Assembly (NCBI RefSeq): GCF_001638985.1
Contig: NW_017265143.1
Location: 62,001-126,000, forward strand
Direction: 5' to 3'
Origin: Phycomyces blakesleeanus NRRL 1555(-)
Taxonomy: Eukaryota > Mucoromycota > Mucoromycetes > Mucorales > Phycomycetaceae
Length of the DNA: 64,000 nt
The notes beneath the pieces are model-generated. The model did not search any database, was not told the DNA's origin, and worked only from the letters and a program-made list of their open reading frames with translations. Within the stretch, counting starts at the first letter, position 1; each line of letters starts with the position of its first letter. Of this stretch, positions 53,793 through 64,000 are shown one piece after another. The position numbers and the translations under genes are program-made.

Positions 53793-56720
53793 ATGCGCAT
53801 TTCATTTCACACCTCTTCCTTTGTTATGTTGCAATCCGTTCTCAATCACATCGGGCTCGGTAACGAGAACCTAATTCAGCCCTGCCTATCGATTGGGCCT
53901 GCTGTTGCAGATGAAATATATATAATTGGGGGGTTCAAAGTTCATTTGGATGCACAAATTCAGGCACTTGTAATCAAAAACAGTAATGATCTTGTCGTGT
54001 GGAAATGTAAGATTTGGCTGGAGCCCATAATGCAAAGTTGCAAAATAACATTCTCTTTTATTCTTGTTCAGCTCTCGATAATACTCCGTTCTTGTCATCC
54101 ACAAGTGGAGAAGATAGTATTGGTCCTGGAGAAGGAGGCGTATTCAAGATCGTCGAACACGACCAAGATCCAACTCATCTTCAGACAATTACTCATGTTG
54201 AGCACACAGCTGAGACTGTAGTAATTACTGGTGGTTTGACAACAAAGCTTGTCCAGCCAACCCATCTGGACTATACTTTTACACTTAAAGCAATATCTCC
54301 CCGCCAATTGCAGTTCACCGTCAAATTTTCACGCAAAGATCCTTCTATGCTCGATCACAATAGAGTTTTATTGACTTACGCAAGTAGAAAGGAAGAAGAG
54401 TTTTATGGGTTTGGAGAGCAGTTTAGCTATACTTCTTTCAAAGGGAAAAAGGTCCCAATTTTTGTAAGGTAGGATACACATATCTTTGTTTGATAGCTTT
54501 TTTTTGCTAATAATTTTTTAAAAAAAATAGAGAACAAGGAATTGGTCGTGGTGATCAGCCTGTGAGTATCATTTTGTATCACTTTGATTTTTTTCTCCTT
54601 TATCTTATTAACTCATGAATTAGATTACTGCTCTTTTAAATTCTCCACTTAGTGTTTTCGGAGAGTTTGCTGGAGGTGACCACTTTACAACGTACGCTTC
54701 AGTTCCTCAGTACATAACGACAGATAACCGGTGTTTGTTTCTCGAGACATCTGAGTATGCTAGCTTTGACCTCAAGCAACCTGATCGCGTCATTGTTCGT
54801 CTTAATTCGAATACCATGATAGGTAAAATAAAATTAAATTAAATAGGAAGTTATAATTATGAAAGAGCAAATAAATAGAAACACAAATAGATAGACTTTA
54901 TAATCTTATCAAATTTTTCTATCAAAAGGTCGCATTGTAGATGGCGAGTCGATGCTGGAGTTAATAACTGAATACACGCTCTATTCGGGCCGTATGAATG
55001 TTCTACCTGATTGGATTTCTGAAGGAGCTGTGGCCGGTATGCAGGGTGGTGCTTCTAAAGTGCGCGATGTTGTGAAGCGCCTACAAGATCATGATACGCC
55101 ACTGGCTGCTGTCTGGCTGCAGGATTGGTGTGGCAAGCGAATCCAACAGACTGGTAATGGTTCTTCTTTCAAGCGCCTTTGGTGGAATTGGGAGAGCGAC
55201 GATGGCTTGTACCCACATTGGAAGGACTTTGTGCAGGAAATGTTGAATCAAGAGAAAGGCCCAGTTCGTGTTTTGTCTTACGTAAATCCCTTCCTGGCCA
55301 ATGTCGAACACAAAGAAGGTGCCCATAGAAACCTTTTTTTGGAGGCACAAAATAAAGGTTACTTGGTCAAGGATCCTTCACGTCCTTCTGAATGCAAGAC
55401 TTTGATTATCAGCAGTGGACCTGATTTCGAGGCTGGTCTGTTGGATATTACTTACCCTGAAGCTAGAATATGGTTCAAGCAGGTACTCAAGGAACAGGTT
55501 TGGGGAACAGGTGTATCAGGTATGATTAACTCAATAGGTAAACAATGACTAAGAAACTTAAATTATACTTTTTTTTAGGCATGATGACAGATTTTGGAGA
55601 ATATCTTCCTTACAGCTCTGAAAAAGCAAGTCTTCACTCAGGTATCGCTCCGGAGGTCTATCATAACAGATATCCCGAAGATTGGGCCAGCCTTCATCAC
55701 GAAGTAGTCACTGAACTCGGTCTACAGAACGAAGCCGTGAACTTCTATAGGGCGGCATACACGCGCTCACCAGCTTATATCAATCTGATGTGGGCTGGCG
55801 ATCAAAATGTGACATGGGACCAAAATGATGGAATTAAGAGTGCAGTAAGTTTTATTAAGTGCAAAATTTTCTGTATTGAAACGAGCAAGTGGTTATCTTT
55901 GGGATATTTATTTACCCATGTGTCTTTAGGTAATTGGTATGCTTTCAGGTGGGTTCTCTGGATTTTCTATTACCCACAGTGACATCGGTGGATACACCAC
56001 CTTAAACGGCCTTTTGCCTGGCTTGAATATCACTCGATCCAAGGATTTGTTACATAGATGGATGGAACTTGCCGCGTTTACGGCTGTGTTTAGAACTCAT
56101 GAAGGTAATAAACAGCCGAGAATTAACGACGGTCTTTTATTTATTCAATGATGCAAACTAGGCATCATACCCGAGAGTAATGCGCAGTTTTACGATAGCG
56201 AAGGTATGTTTTTAGACATTATTTTTGTGGAACAGATTCTTATAATAGTTTTCTCACAATAATTTTAGACTCATACGTTCAGTTTGCCCACATGGCTAAG
56301 CTCTTTAAGTCTCTGTCGCCTTACCGAAAACATCTTATTCGAGAGGCAAATGAAAAAGGATGGCCATTGATGCGACACCTTGTACTCTATTACCCTAATG
56401 ATCCCACTGTTCGTGACTTAACCTACCAGCAGTTCCTGCTTGGGTCGGCTCTCTTGGTTGCTCCTACCCTTTCTCCATCAGCAACTTTCGTCAAAGTATA
56501 TTTCCCACAAGAACATACTAAAGGAATTTTTTGGAGGCACATTTGGACAGGAAAATATTATCCTGCTGATGGCAAATATGTAGCTGTTGATACACCGTAT
56601 GGTCTTCCTGCCGCATTTGTGAAGGAACCGCGAGAAGATGATGGATTGCTCAATACACTCCTTGAATTTTCAAGTGATCATTATAATCACCACCAGATTA
56701 ATCAGCAAAGTGGAAACTAA
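53793..56720 (+). CDS. GH31 alpha-glycosidase, sulfoquinovosidase (YihQ)-like
   Basis: GH31 enzymes retain configuration and use two aspartates. About nine exons from the ATG at 53793 to the stop at 56718 encode roughly 800 residues. Both catalytic sites are present: the nucleophile block MMTDFGEYLP (about 55580) and the acid/base block MWAGDQNVTWD (about 55795). These read as in E. coli YihQ rather than as the DMNE block of ordinary alpha-glucosidases. The residues that hold the sulfonate or define the subgroup in YihQ also appear in order: GMQGG, WLQDW, KRLWWNW and HSDIGGYTTL. No signal peptide is evident, so a cytosolic enzyme is likely. Release of sulfoquinovose is inferred from these motifs. 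A role on another glycoside is possible because no other sulfoquinovose gene is nearby. Confidence 0.85.
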
Positions 56721-56918
56721 TCATTATTACTTATCTTGAGAAATATGGATTTTTTTTCTCTCTTTTTTTTTGTTATTGATAAAATAAAGTAAATATTTCA
56801 TGCGAAAGATTAGGAGAAGGGATAGAATGCATACATTTATATACAAGAAAAGAGTCTGCAGTAATAAAAGGAAGATGAAGGGAAATGGTAAAGGAGTAGG
56901 TTCCATCATTTTTTCGGT

Positions 56919-57736
56919 TTAGATGTTAACCTGGCGTCTATATTCGATCAAATCCTTAATGGTGATCATCTTGATGTTGTGTTTCTTTGCAAAGGCAAAG
57001 CAATCATCGCGACGGGCCATACTTCCAGAGGGATCATCTTCCTTGACCAGCTCTCCAATACATGCCACTTCTGGTAATCCAGCCAACTTACACAAATCTA
57101 CGGCTGCCTCAGTGTGACCAAAACGTTCAAAAGTTCCTCCCGGAACAGCGCGCAATGGCAGAATATGTCCTGGTCGAGAAAAGTCAGTGGCAACGGAAGT
57201 AGGGTCGGCCAATTTGCGGGCTGTCAGGGCACGGTCGTGTGCAGAGATACCAGTAGTTGTACCATGTACATAATCGCAAGAAATAGTATAGGCTGTCTTC
57301 ATCAATTCAGTGTTTCTAGGAACCATTAGAGGCAGCTCCAAAGCATCCAAACGCTCATCTGTAGAAGGAACGCATACATAACCACTAACACCAAGAATAT
57401 ATAAACTCTACCCATGAGTCATTCCGTACTTTTCGTACACACACACACAGAGAGAGAGAGCTTCTCTGTAATGTACTGTACCTTGAATAGCGAATCAAGA
57501 ATGCCATCTGTTCGGTTGTTACAGTCTTTGCTGCGATGATCAGATCACCTTCGTTTTCACGGTCCTCATTGTCCATCACGATGACAAACTCTCCATTGGC
57601 TGCAAAACAATAAAGTCAGTACTTAGCTTACTAAAGTGACGGACTTGGAAAGTAAGGTTAAGCTAGAATAGTTACCAAAGTCTTTGACGGCATCCGCAAC
57701 GGGGTGAAACTCATATTGCTCGTATTTCTGCTGCAT
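56919..57736 (-). CDS. RIB3: 3,4-dihydroxy-2-butanone 4-phosphate synthase
   Basis: Rib3 turns ribulose 5-phosphate into the four-carbon precursor of riboflavin. Exons are 57736-57676, 57599-57482 and 57384-56919, giving 645 nt and 214 residues, which is the usual single-domain fungal size (no GTP cyclohydrolase II fusion). The active-site acidic loop is [12 protein letters not shown]. The second exon ends in YSR and splices into [14 protein letters not shown]. Later motifs are [23 protein letters not shown], split by the family's short loop, then [19 protein letters not shown] and GELVKEDD. It is convergent with the GH31 gene, whose stop is 200 bases away. Confidence 0.96.
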
Positions 57737-58993
57737 AGTGAAAAGTGCGGGCTTGGATTAATAAAAGAAAGGAAGAAGTATGAAATAGAAATGAAGGCAG
57801 GGGAGGATGAAATGGATTTAGACAGGCGTCAAGTTCATGTGGGGACTGTGTACTCGATGTGTCAGCAAAAGATCAAACTGAGTCAGCCGTCGGATCTGAG
57901 GTTGAGAGACCGATTAATAAGACTTTTTTTTTATACATGTACTTTATTTTTATAGGGTGAAAGACCAGCATGTAACCCAAGTGATAATACTTTCCGAGAA
58001 ATAAGATGTATAGGGAGTACCATATATAGCCAATTACAGCACGAACTCATAAGCATATTAGTTAGAAGATTGGCTTTACTGGTAATCTACTTTTTATTAA
58101 CTATAAAATATCTAGTTAAAGATCTTGCCATCTTTTGAGTATTGAATGAATTGGTGGTCTAATACCGTTATGTACCTATTGATCTCATTTCCATAACTGT
58201 TTCATTTTATTTTTATTGGTGTATATTACCTCTCTTGAAATTGACTTCTTTATCAGAACTTTCTACTAAATAATGTTGTGTTTTTCTTGCGGTGTTTTAC
58301 CCAAAATACTTGGTCCTTCCTCAGATTAAAGCCCCAGCCTCATTTTATATGAATCCTGACCACATACGTATGCGAGTCCAGTAAATGGGGTTATGTTAAT
58401 CATTTACACTTTATTTTATAAATATTATCGTGAGTAATATGTTAACAGAACCAACTACAATACAACGCATACTGATTAAAGTATTAAAATTTCACACAAG
58501 ACTACTTTTAATCATAATTTACACAACTATCCTTTCTTGATACTGGGTTTTGAATAAAAATTTGGACATACTTTTTTTTCTGCTGGGACGGGTAAAATTT
58601 TTAGTGAGACGATTTTGAATTAATTTGAGATGAATAAAAAAAACTTGGCTGGGACAAGTTAAGAAAATTTTGGTACGTTTTAGGAACAGGCACAACAGAT
58701 TAATAAAGTTTCAAGACTATTTTAAAATCATTTGAGATCCACAACTAAGGCTATTTTTCTTTCATTTACAATTTTACTAAATAGTTTCGATTCAACAAGC
58801 AATGTCATTTATTTCACATCAACCAAACCAGCAGGTACAATATGTAGATGAATATACTACTTCTGATGAAAAAATGACAGAGAAAAGAAATGCAAGACAT
58901 AAATTAAAGTCATGCTCAGTCAGTTTTTTTTTTGGATTTGCTCACTTTGTCCAAGTACTTTTAGTCGTAAAAATATATTTGACAGCATGAATT
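57737..58993. other. Gene-poor interval upstream of RIB3
   Basis: No supported gene. Two diverged copies of a roughly 100-base unit may occur in tandem at about 58555-58740, since phrases such as GACNATTTTNAANTNATTTGAGAT recur. A 62-residue plus-strand frame at 58802-58990 lies next to the pseudogene and is unrecognised. RIB3's promoter is at the left end. Confidence 0.45.
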
Positions 58994-59941
58994 TTACTTA
59001 TATTGGATGCTGCAGTCACGATACTTCGAGGTGGTATTGTTAATCATCTGGAATAATTGTGTGGATGGGGACTTACAGAGGGAGAAAAGGTTGAGGTGTC
59101 GATTGGGTATGCAACTTTGGGGGATGTGGGGGATAGCGTGCTGACGGGTGTAACGACAGATGGTGATGAATCTGCTTGGTAACAGCAATGTCAAAACAAA
59201 AGGGTGACGCGCAATAACGTACGGATATTTTTTCAGTGTGATGAATGAGTGAAGACAGGATAACGGCTCAGGCAAAGTGATGCGACCAATTTCTGTCATG
59301 GTAAAGAAATTGTTATGTGTCATTTGGGTCATATTAAAAAACTAATTGATATCCTACAAAACATTGTGGAATGGTTATGATTCAGAAACACTGTAGTAAC
59401 GCTTTCCTTCTTACCATTAACTTGAAAAGTGAGAATAGGATGGCCATACTTCAAGACGCTGTTGCGCGACAATATGGCGAGCTTGAGCGTGTCCAAGCAA
59501 AGGGAATAACTGGTTGTGCTGTCACCGCCAAGCTTGACTTCCCCAAAACCAGGGGATTGTCCAAAATGCGTGTTGGACCAAGGTAGATACAATGGCGTCC
59601 GGACGAATATCAGTGGTCATTGTGTCCTTGTTCGGCCATAGTAATACAACCTTCCTCGTAGTACCTACTACCAATGTAGTGCCCTCAGGCCAATTGAACA
59701 ATCACATTCCAGCCAGGTAAAGTAACCATCATACAAAAAAAAAGAATAAAACTTTAGTTATATGAAATATCAATATGAATAGAAGCTCTTCTATTAAAGA
59801 GAACCCAGTGTCCGAGGAGCAAGTCAAAAGCGAATGATCCAAAAGAATTAAATCGACCCCAAGGACTGGTATCGAGAGAGGTTCATCCACAAGGACTACT
59901 GACTCAAAACATTTCTTCGCGAAGAGCATCCAAACAAGCAT
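58994..59941 (-). pseudogene. Decayed copy of a Mucorales-expanded hypothetical family
   Basis: Minus-strand frames in succession carry blocks from a family of unknown function that I recall as multi-copy in Mucorales. These are IRPDAIVSTL (about 59610), then after a frame change FGEVKLGGD plus SLCLDTLKLAILSRNSV (59550-59440) and LTFQVNG, and further on MTEIGRITLPEPLSCLHSFITLKK (59290-59220). The frames are shifted relative to one another and contain stops, so it is a pseudogene. The upstream part (59729-59941) may be its degraded middle. Function of the intact family is unknown to me. Confidence 0.6.
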
Positions 59942-59960
59942 AGCATGCAGACTGAATACT

Positions 59961-60408
59961 TAGAGCATCTGCAGTAGTAGCATTTCCGACAGCATCTAAT
60001 TCCATGCTCCGTGATTTTTATGACCCTGAGCATGGAAATAGATGCTCATTTTAAAAACTTGCCGAGCATTTAAATCGTTTTTCTTTGTTATTTTTTTCTT
60101 TAAATCGAATAATAGTGTATAGCAACACTTACAAAAACTCACAAAAAAATATGCTCACTACAAAGCTGATAGTCTTGAAAACATTTAACTTGTATTTTTT
60201 ATATCAGAAATAAAAGAAAGATATATAATAATAATGAATTTTACTAGTGAAGAAGACTATACCAGATAGTATAATTATCTAAATGCTTCTTTTTATTATG
60301 TAACTGATATTCTACCCTCCATTTTTTTTTACTTCTTTTAACCTCAGGTGTGGCTTATGAGCACTTAATTTAATGTCAATTTGCACTGCTTCTGCTACGG
60401 ATGCTCTA
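59961..60408. mobile_element. 448-bp MITE with GAGCATC termini and an internal hairpin
   Basis: The left end reads TAGAGCATCTGCAGTAGTAGCA from 59961 and the right end is its near-complement, ending TA at 60407-60408. About 18 of 22 positions match. TA on both sides fits a two-base target duplication. Just inside the left end a 19-bp inverted repeat (59991-60009 with 60028-60046, one mismatch, 18-base loop) would form a strong hairpin. The interior is AT-rich without coding. The superfamily is uncertain: TA ends suggest Tc1/mariner, but similar GAGCATC termini occur in other superfamilies. Confidence 0.65.
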
Positions 60409-61428
60409 CCAATAGTAAAAGTATGAAATCTCTTTTGTAAGCATTAAACCATAAAAATCGTGGGAATTTTAAGAAAACAAACAATAATGTATTCAAAAGT
60501 ATATTATCTTCACAATCTGTATACGCAGGCTATTTAACCAACCGATAAATGATATAAGTAGCAATGTCTCTTTATATATATATATATAAACGTTAAATAG
60601 ATCTTGGGTTATGTGGGCTCTTTCTGTATCTCGATGATTTTTTTTTGCAATTGATTGGACAAAAACCGATAGACTCGTAGTAAGATCCTGCTCAGTTTTA
60701 CTGAATATAAATTACCCCAAAACAATTGATATTTTTTGAGGTCAATATGAGAGCAGAGAATGTTATAAAAAATAAACTTTTGGTGCTAATAGCCCAACTT
60801 ACAATAATAAATGGTTTTCGAGAATGAAAGAATATGATGTTTTGATGAATATTTGAGCAACCAAGGTAAAGATAAAATAAATTATAACGATGGATCTAAT
60901 TAGATTAATCACGGTACTTAATGCATCTAAAACTCTTAAATTTCAGTATTGTTTAAGTAAGCTTTATACACAAAAGTCGTTATTCGAATTACGGCAAGAT
61001 TTTCTATAAAACAATCCCTTTATTCTGGCAAAATATTAATCGGCAAAAAGTATTAAGTGTAGAGCTTTGGAATTTATTTTAATAGCGAGATGTGTGCGGT
61101 ATAAACACTACGGTTGAGTGAGATACAAACTCTACAATCAGTCTCTTATTAATTCTTGCTAATGGACCTGGTGGGCTAACAATCTACAGAACTGTCACCT
61201 CATAAGCATACGTACGCTGTATGCTTAGACACTTCTCAGTACATAACATGAATCATAATGATAAGGAATTCAAATACCAACATATATAAACGAAGAATAT
61301 TTTGCTCTCTTTAATAAATAACACTCACAGTATTTCTAGGCGTCTCATTTCCGTTCATTGAGGATGATAACTGGACATTACCCATCCTCAAGTAATTTCT
61401 TTGGCATAAGCTGAAAACACTGCTTATT
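60409..61428. other. Repeat-flanking AT-rich interval
   Basis: No gene recognised. The right end (about 61310-61428) is probably already decayed LINE sequence, but the reading is not good enough to include. Confidence 0.4.
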
Positions 61429-62950
61429 TTGACACCTGCCGAAGATTCGGATATTCTACATATACACCTAGATACATACTTCAAAGTTTTAAATGCACAG
61501 ACCAACCTACATAAAATACAATCCTACTCACTCTCAGGCGTTGCCATATTCCCGTGGCGTTTAAATCGTAGCTTGACACTGTTGTACCCAAACATCTACT
61601 CGTTTCTACTTGGGTTTTTTACCGGTATCTTCACTCAGATGACATAATAACTTCTGTCATAAAGTCCTAGTAGAGTATCCACCGCAGGTCATATTCACTC
61701 ACATCTCTCACTGACCATATTAAGAAGGACAGCTATTTTTAATAGATTAATTCCATACCGAGCTTGACATGTATTGTGGGCGGTGCTTGTTTTCGAACCC
61801 TTCTTTGAAATCGGTCAGAACTAGATGGGTCAGTTCCTCCGCAAGAACTTATTTCTCATGATTAGTGCCTTCTTTCTGCACCCTGAATTCGGCTGATATA
61901 TTGGGTAGCCTAGAACCGCTAATACAGCAGAAAGTGCTTCAGCTAAGATGGTACCAGACGATCTTAGAATCGAATTCAGTGGAGTCTTTCACTACATCTT
62001 GGATAAAATACATCTTAAGGTCTCAACATAGCAGTAATTATCCACGCCTCCAAATCTTACTGTGACATATGCGACCCCACGTCTAGATAATGTTAATATT
62101 GCTTTCCATACATTATTTTCTGCCATGAATACCATATTTCGAGTCTTTTTTCTTATCGCCCTCACTTATGCCATATTTCTCCCTTTATTCATCTTGGGTT
62201 ACATCGAGTTTTCGGTTTACCTCTACAGAGATATCTAATTTCAGTAGAAAATTTCTGTGTCTATGGGACTGTACTGAATGTACCTGACCATAACCTGGAG
62301 TGTATTGTAGCTGCTGGTTTTATGGTAACTCATGCGTGTAGGAGATAGTTTTTCTGCCGCAACACTCTACTCCCAGCCAAACATTTACTTTTACCCTTAC
62401 ATTTGAACTGAGATGCATTATTGCTCCTGTTATCTATTAATTCACTACATATAGGATATTCAATATTTATCTAATTAACATCCCAAGGATACAATAATGT
62501 CTATCATAATCCAGAAAATATTCCCTGCTTTAACCTATCTCTTTCTTCCAGATAGTGAAAACGTTTCTGGTTTTTTCCCCTACGTCACAGGGCGCATAGT
62601 CTGTGTTTCTTTACTCTGCATAAGAAGCTGTTTGACAGATAATCACTACATTTTCTTGTACTGGCTATAGTTAACTTAGTATAATGTCCAATATGTCATT
62701 CAGGCGTTGAATTTACACTACATTTCTCTCTGAAAATGCTCAATTAGATGTTAATCTTGATACAAACATGATCCAAGTATTTCGGACAAACACATCAATT
62801 TAGATATTCTTAATACTATCTTTGTGCTGGATATTCTTATCAGACACATACCTTTCCTGATGTTGCAGTCGTCATAAGTTATCAGATGTGTAATTCTGGA
62901 AATATCGCGTGTTCACTGGCGAACCTTTTTTGCCAGTAGCCATTTTTAAT
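61429..62950 (+). mobile_element. 3' half of a degraded LINE retrotransposon
   Basis: Translations in the three plus-strand frames give the end of a LINE ORF2 in the right order but with many stops and frame changes. First is NAQTNLHKIQSYSLSG (about 61490-61545), a block from the region after the reverse-transcriptase palm. Next is HIHSHLSLTILRR...WHVLWAVLV (about 61690-61790), then MGQFLRKNLF (about 61825) and EPLIQQKVLQLRWYQTIL (61915-61970). Last is CPICHSGVEFTLHF (62685-62726), which matches the C-terminal zf-RVT cysteine/histidine motif. The catalytic YADD region is not present. The element is long dead. The right limit is approximate because I could not find a poly-A end. Confidence 0.65.
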
Positions 62951-63047
62951 AGCTTATTAATCAATAATCAACCCGAAAAAGAATTGTTCAAATAACATCA
63001 GAAGCAAATTTCAGTTAGCCTTTTATTGGGAAATCATCTTAATACGT

Positions 63048-63757
63048 TTAAGGTGCTCTTCAGCGGTCTCGGTATAATTCAAAATTATGTGATAAAGAAA
63101 AGTTTTATCTAAATATAGTAATTATACACCAAAAAATCATGAATTACTTTCCGAAAATTGTTAATTCTACCAAGTAGTTTTACGCGCGAATTTGCAGGGG
63201 AAACTACTCGGTATAACTCGAAGCGGCGCTAAAATAATAAAAATAACTTTAAACTACGGTTTTGCTAAAACGTCTTCTAAAAATTTCATTTTTTATGCTC
63301 TACTCTTTTCACTCCTTTTTACTTTTAAAATATTCAAAATAAACAACAATACCTTTGCTTACTATCTATAATTAACTTTAGTAAAGATAAAAATATGCTC
63401 AATATTATAGGCTTCTTAAAAAAAGAAACTTCTATGCAAATATTACAAGAACAAAGATAAAAGATATATAAAGAGATTTATTAAAGAAAGCCACCAAAAA
63501 TGAATAGCTATTTTAGCAGGCTGCAATTAGTCCTATCATTCCTAATTATATCAGCGTTTTTTCAATATAATTTTACCAAGTTGTTTCCTAAAGTTTTTCA
63601 CCAATCAAATCATACAATTAGCATCAAATTTTGGAACAAAATCTATGGCTGTGTAGCATGATTACTATAAAAAGCAGTCTCTCTACTTTATTTGTAATTT
63701 CCCGTTTTTTTTTCTTATAACCAAAATAATTATAGAGATCGCTGAAGAGCACCTTTA
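63048..63757. mobile_element. 704-bp MITE with TTA target duplication, PIF/Harbinger-like
   Basis: Inverted ends AGGTGCTCTTCAGCG at 63051 and its complement ending at 63754 extend, with gaps, for about 30 bases (the next blocks are GGTCTCGGTATAATT and GATCTCTATAATT). TTA lies directly outside each end (63048-63050 and 63755-63757), the TWA-type triplet duplicated by PIF/Harbinger transposases. The interior has no coding sequence. The superfamily is inferred from the target duplication and is not proven. Confidence 0.7.
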
Positions 63758-64000
63758 ACTATCGATATAACCTCATTTCAATAAAACTCCACCTGGAATT
63801 CGAAATTCCGTTCTTATTGTGAGAAAATTCAGGTGAAATATATATATATTCTGCTTTTCACTTATTGCTTAATATCACTTTGAAATATATTTTGGTTTAT
63901 TTCCTAGTAGCTGATGGGTCTCTTTTGTATCTGTTTGTACAAGTATAAGAAAGGTTAACTTTCTCCTGTACTCTTGAACAAAAAGTGCACAGACCACTTT

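Noticed and set aside
61780..61810. GGTTCGAA-like B-box on the minus strand, possible tRNA
   Set aside because: No matching A-box, acceptor stem or anticodon arm could be folded, and it lies inside LINE debris.

Overview
The window is AT-rich, intron-dense fungal DNA. Most genes are cut by introns of about 50-110 bases with GT(A/G)NG donors and TAG/CAG/AAG acceptors. A lineage-expanded hypothetical family that I know only from Mucorales appears as a pseudogene near 59 kb. Together with Tc1/mariner and LINE debris of the kind seen in Mucorales and a FAR1-type zinc-binding gene, this points to a mucoralean fungus (Mucoromycota). I cannot name the species. All exon models were built by eye from splice signals, reading-frame continuity and protein-family resemblance. 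Where exon lengths were added up (MAD3, BCP1, aldo/keto reductase, PTAR1, DCD1, RIB3, and the unknown gene at 52-53.6 kb) the total is a multiple of three.

Layout. 2.3-9.6 kb (-): complete eIF2-alpha kinase GCN2. 12.3-14.4 kb (-): spindle-checkpoint Mad3/BubR1-like protein with two KEN boxes and an SQ cluster. 14.4-18.3 kb: gene-poor, with a pogo/Fot-like MITE and relics of a Tc1 transposase and a Fanzor/TnpB-like protein. 18.3-21.8 kb (+): retromer VPS35. 21.9-25.2 kb (-): acireductone dioxygenase and glutathione synthetase side by side, both in sulfur metabolism. 25.8-27.1 kb: FAR1-like protein and a tiny membrane protein. 27.9-29.5 kb: two Tc1-like relics. 29.8-31.0 kb (+): BCP1. 31.4-31.9 kb: a MITE with a third internal terminus. 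32.5-33.9 kb (+): aldo/keto reductase with a GC-AG intron. 34.0-35.3 kb (-): PTAR1, alpha subunit of geranylgeranyltransferase 3. 36.0-37.5 kb (+): two-LIM protein. 37.8-41.2 kb (-): STRIPAK subunit Far11/STRIP1. 42.2-44.9 kb (+): SH3-TBC RabGAP. 45.8-47.2 kb (+): dCMP deaminase with a 14-nt exon. 47.5-51.7 kb (+): class II myosin with a very short tail. 52.0-53.6 kb (+): unrecognised Ser/Arg-rich coiled-coil protein. 53.8-56.7 kb (+): GH31 enzyme of the YihQ sulfoquinovosidase type. 56.9-57.7 kb (-): RIB3. 58.9-64 kb: repeat graveyard with a pseudogene, two more MITEs and a LINE 3' half.

The genes are mostly single-copy housekeeping functions: amino-acid stress signalling, mitotic checkpoint, endosomal sorting, Rab/SNARE regulation, actomyosin, STRIPAK signalling, and nucleotide, riboflavin and sulfur metabolism. 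I see no operon-like logic beyond the ADI1-GSH2 neighbours. The most unusual items are the candidate fungal sulfoquinovosidase, the truncated-tail myosin II followed by an orphan coiled-coil gene, and four structurally distinct non-autonomous inverted-repeat elements that can be delimited to the base. I did not find tRNA or rRNA genes, CRISPR arrays or any prokaryotic-type island.
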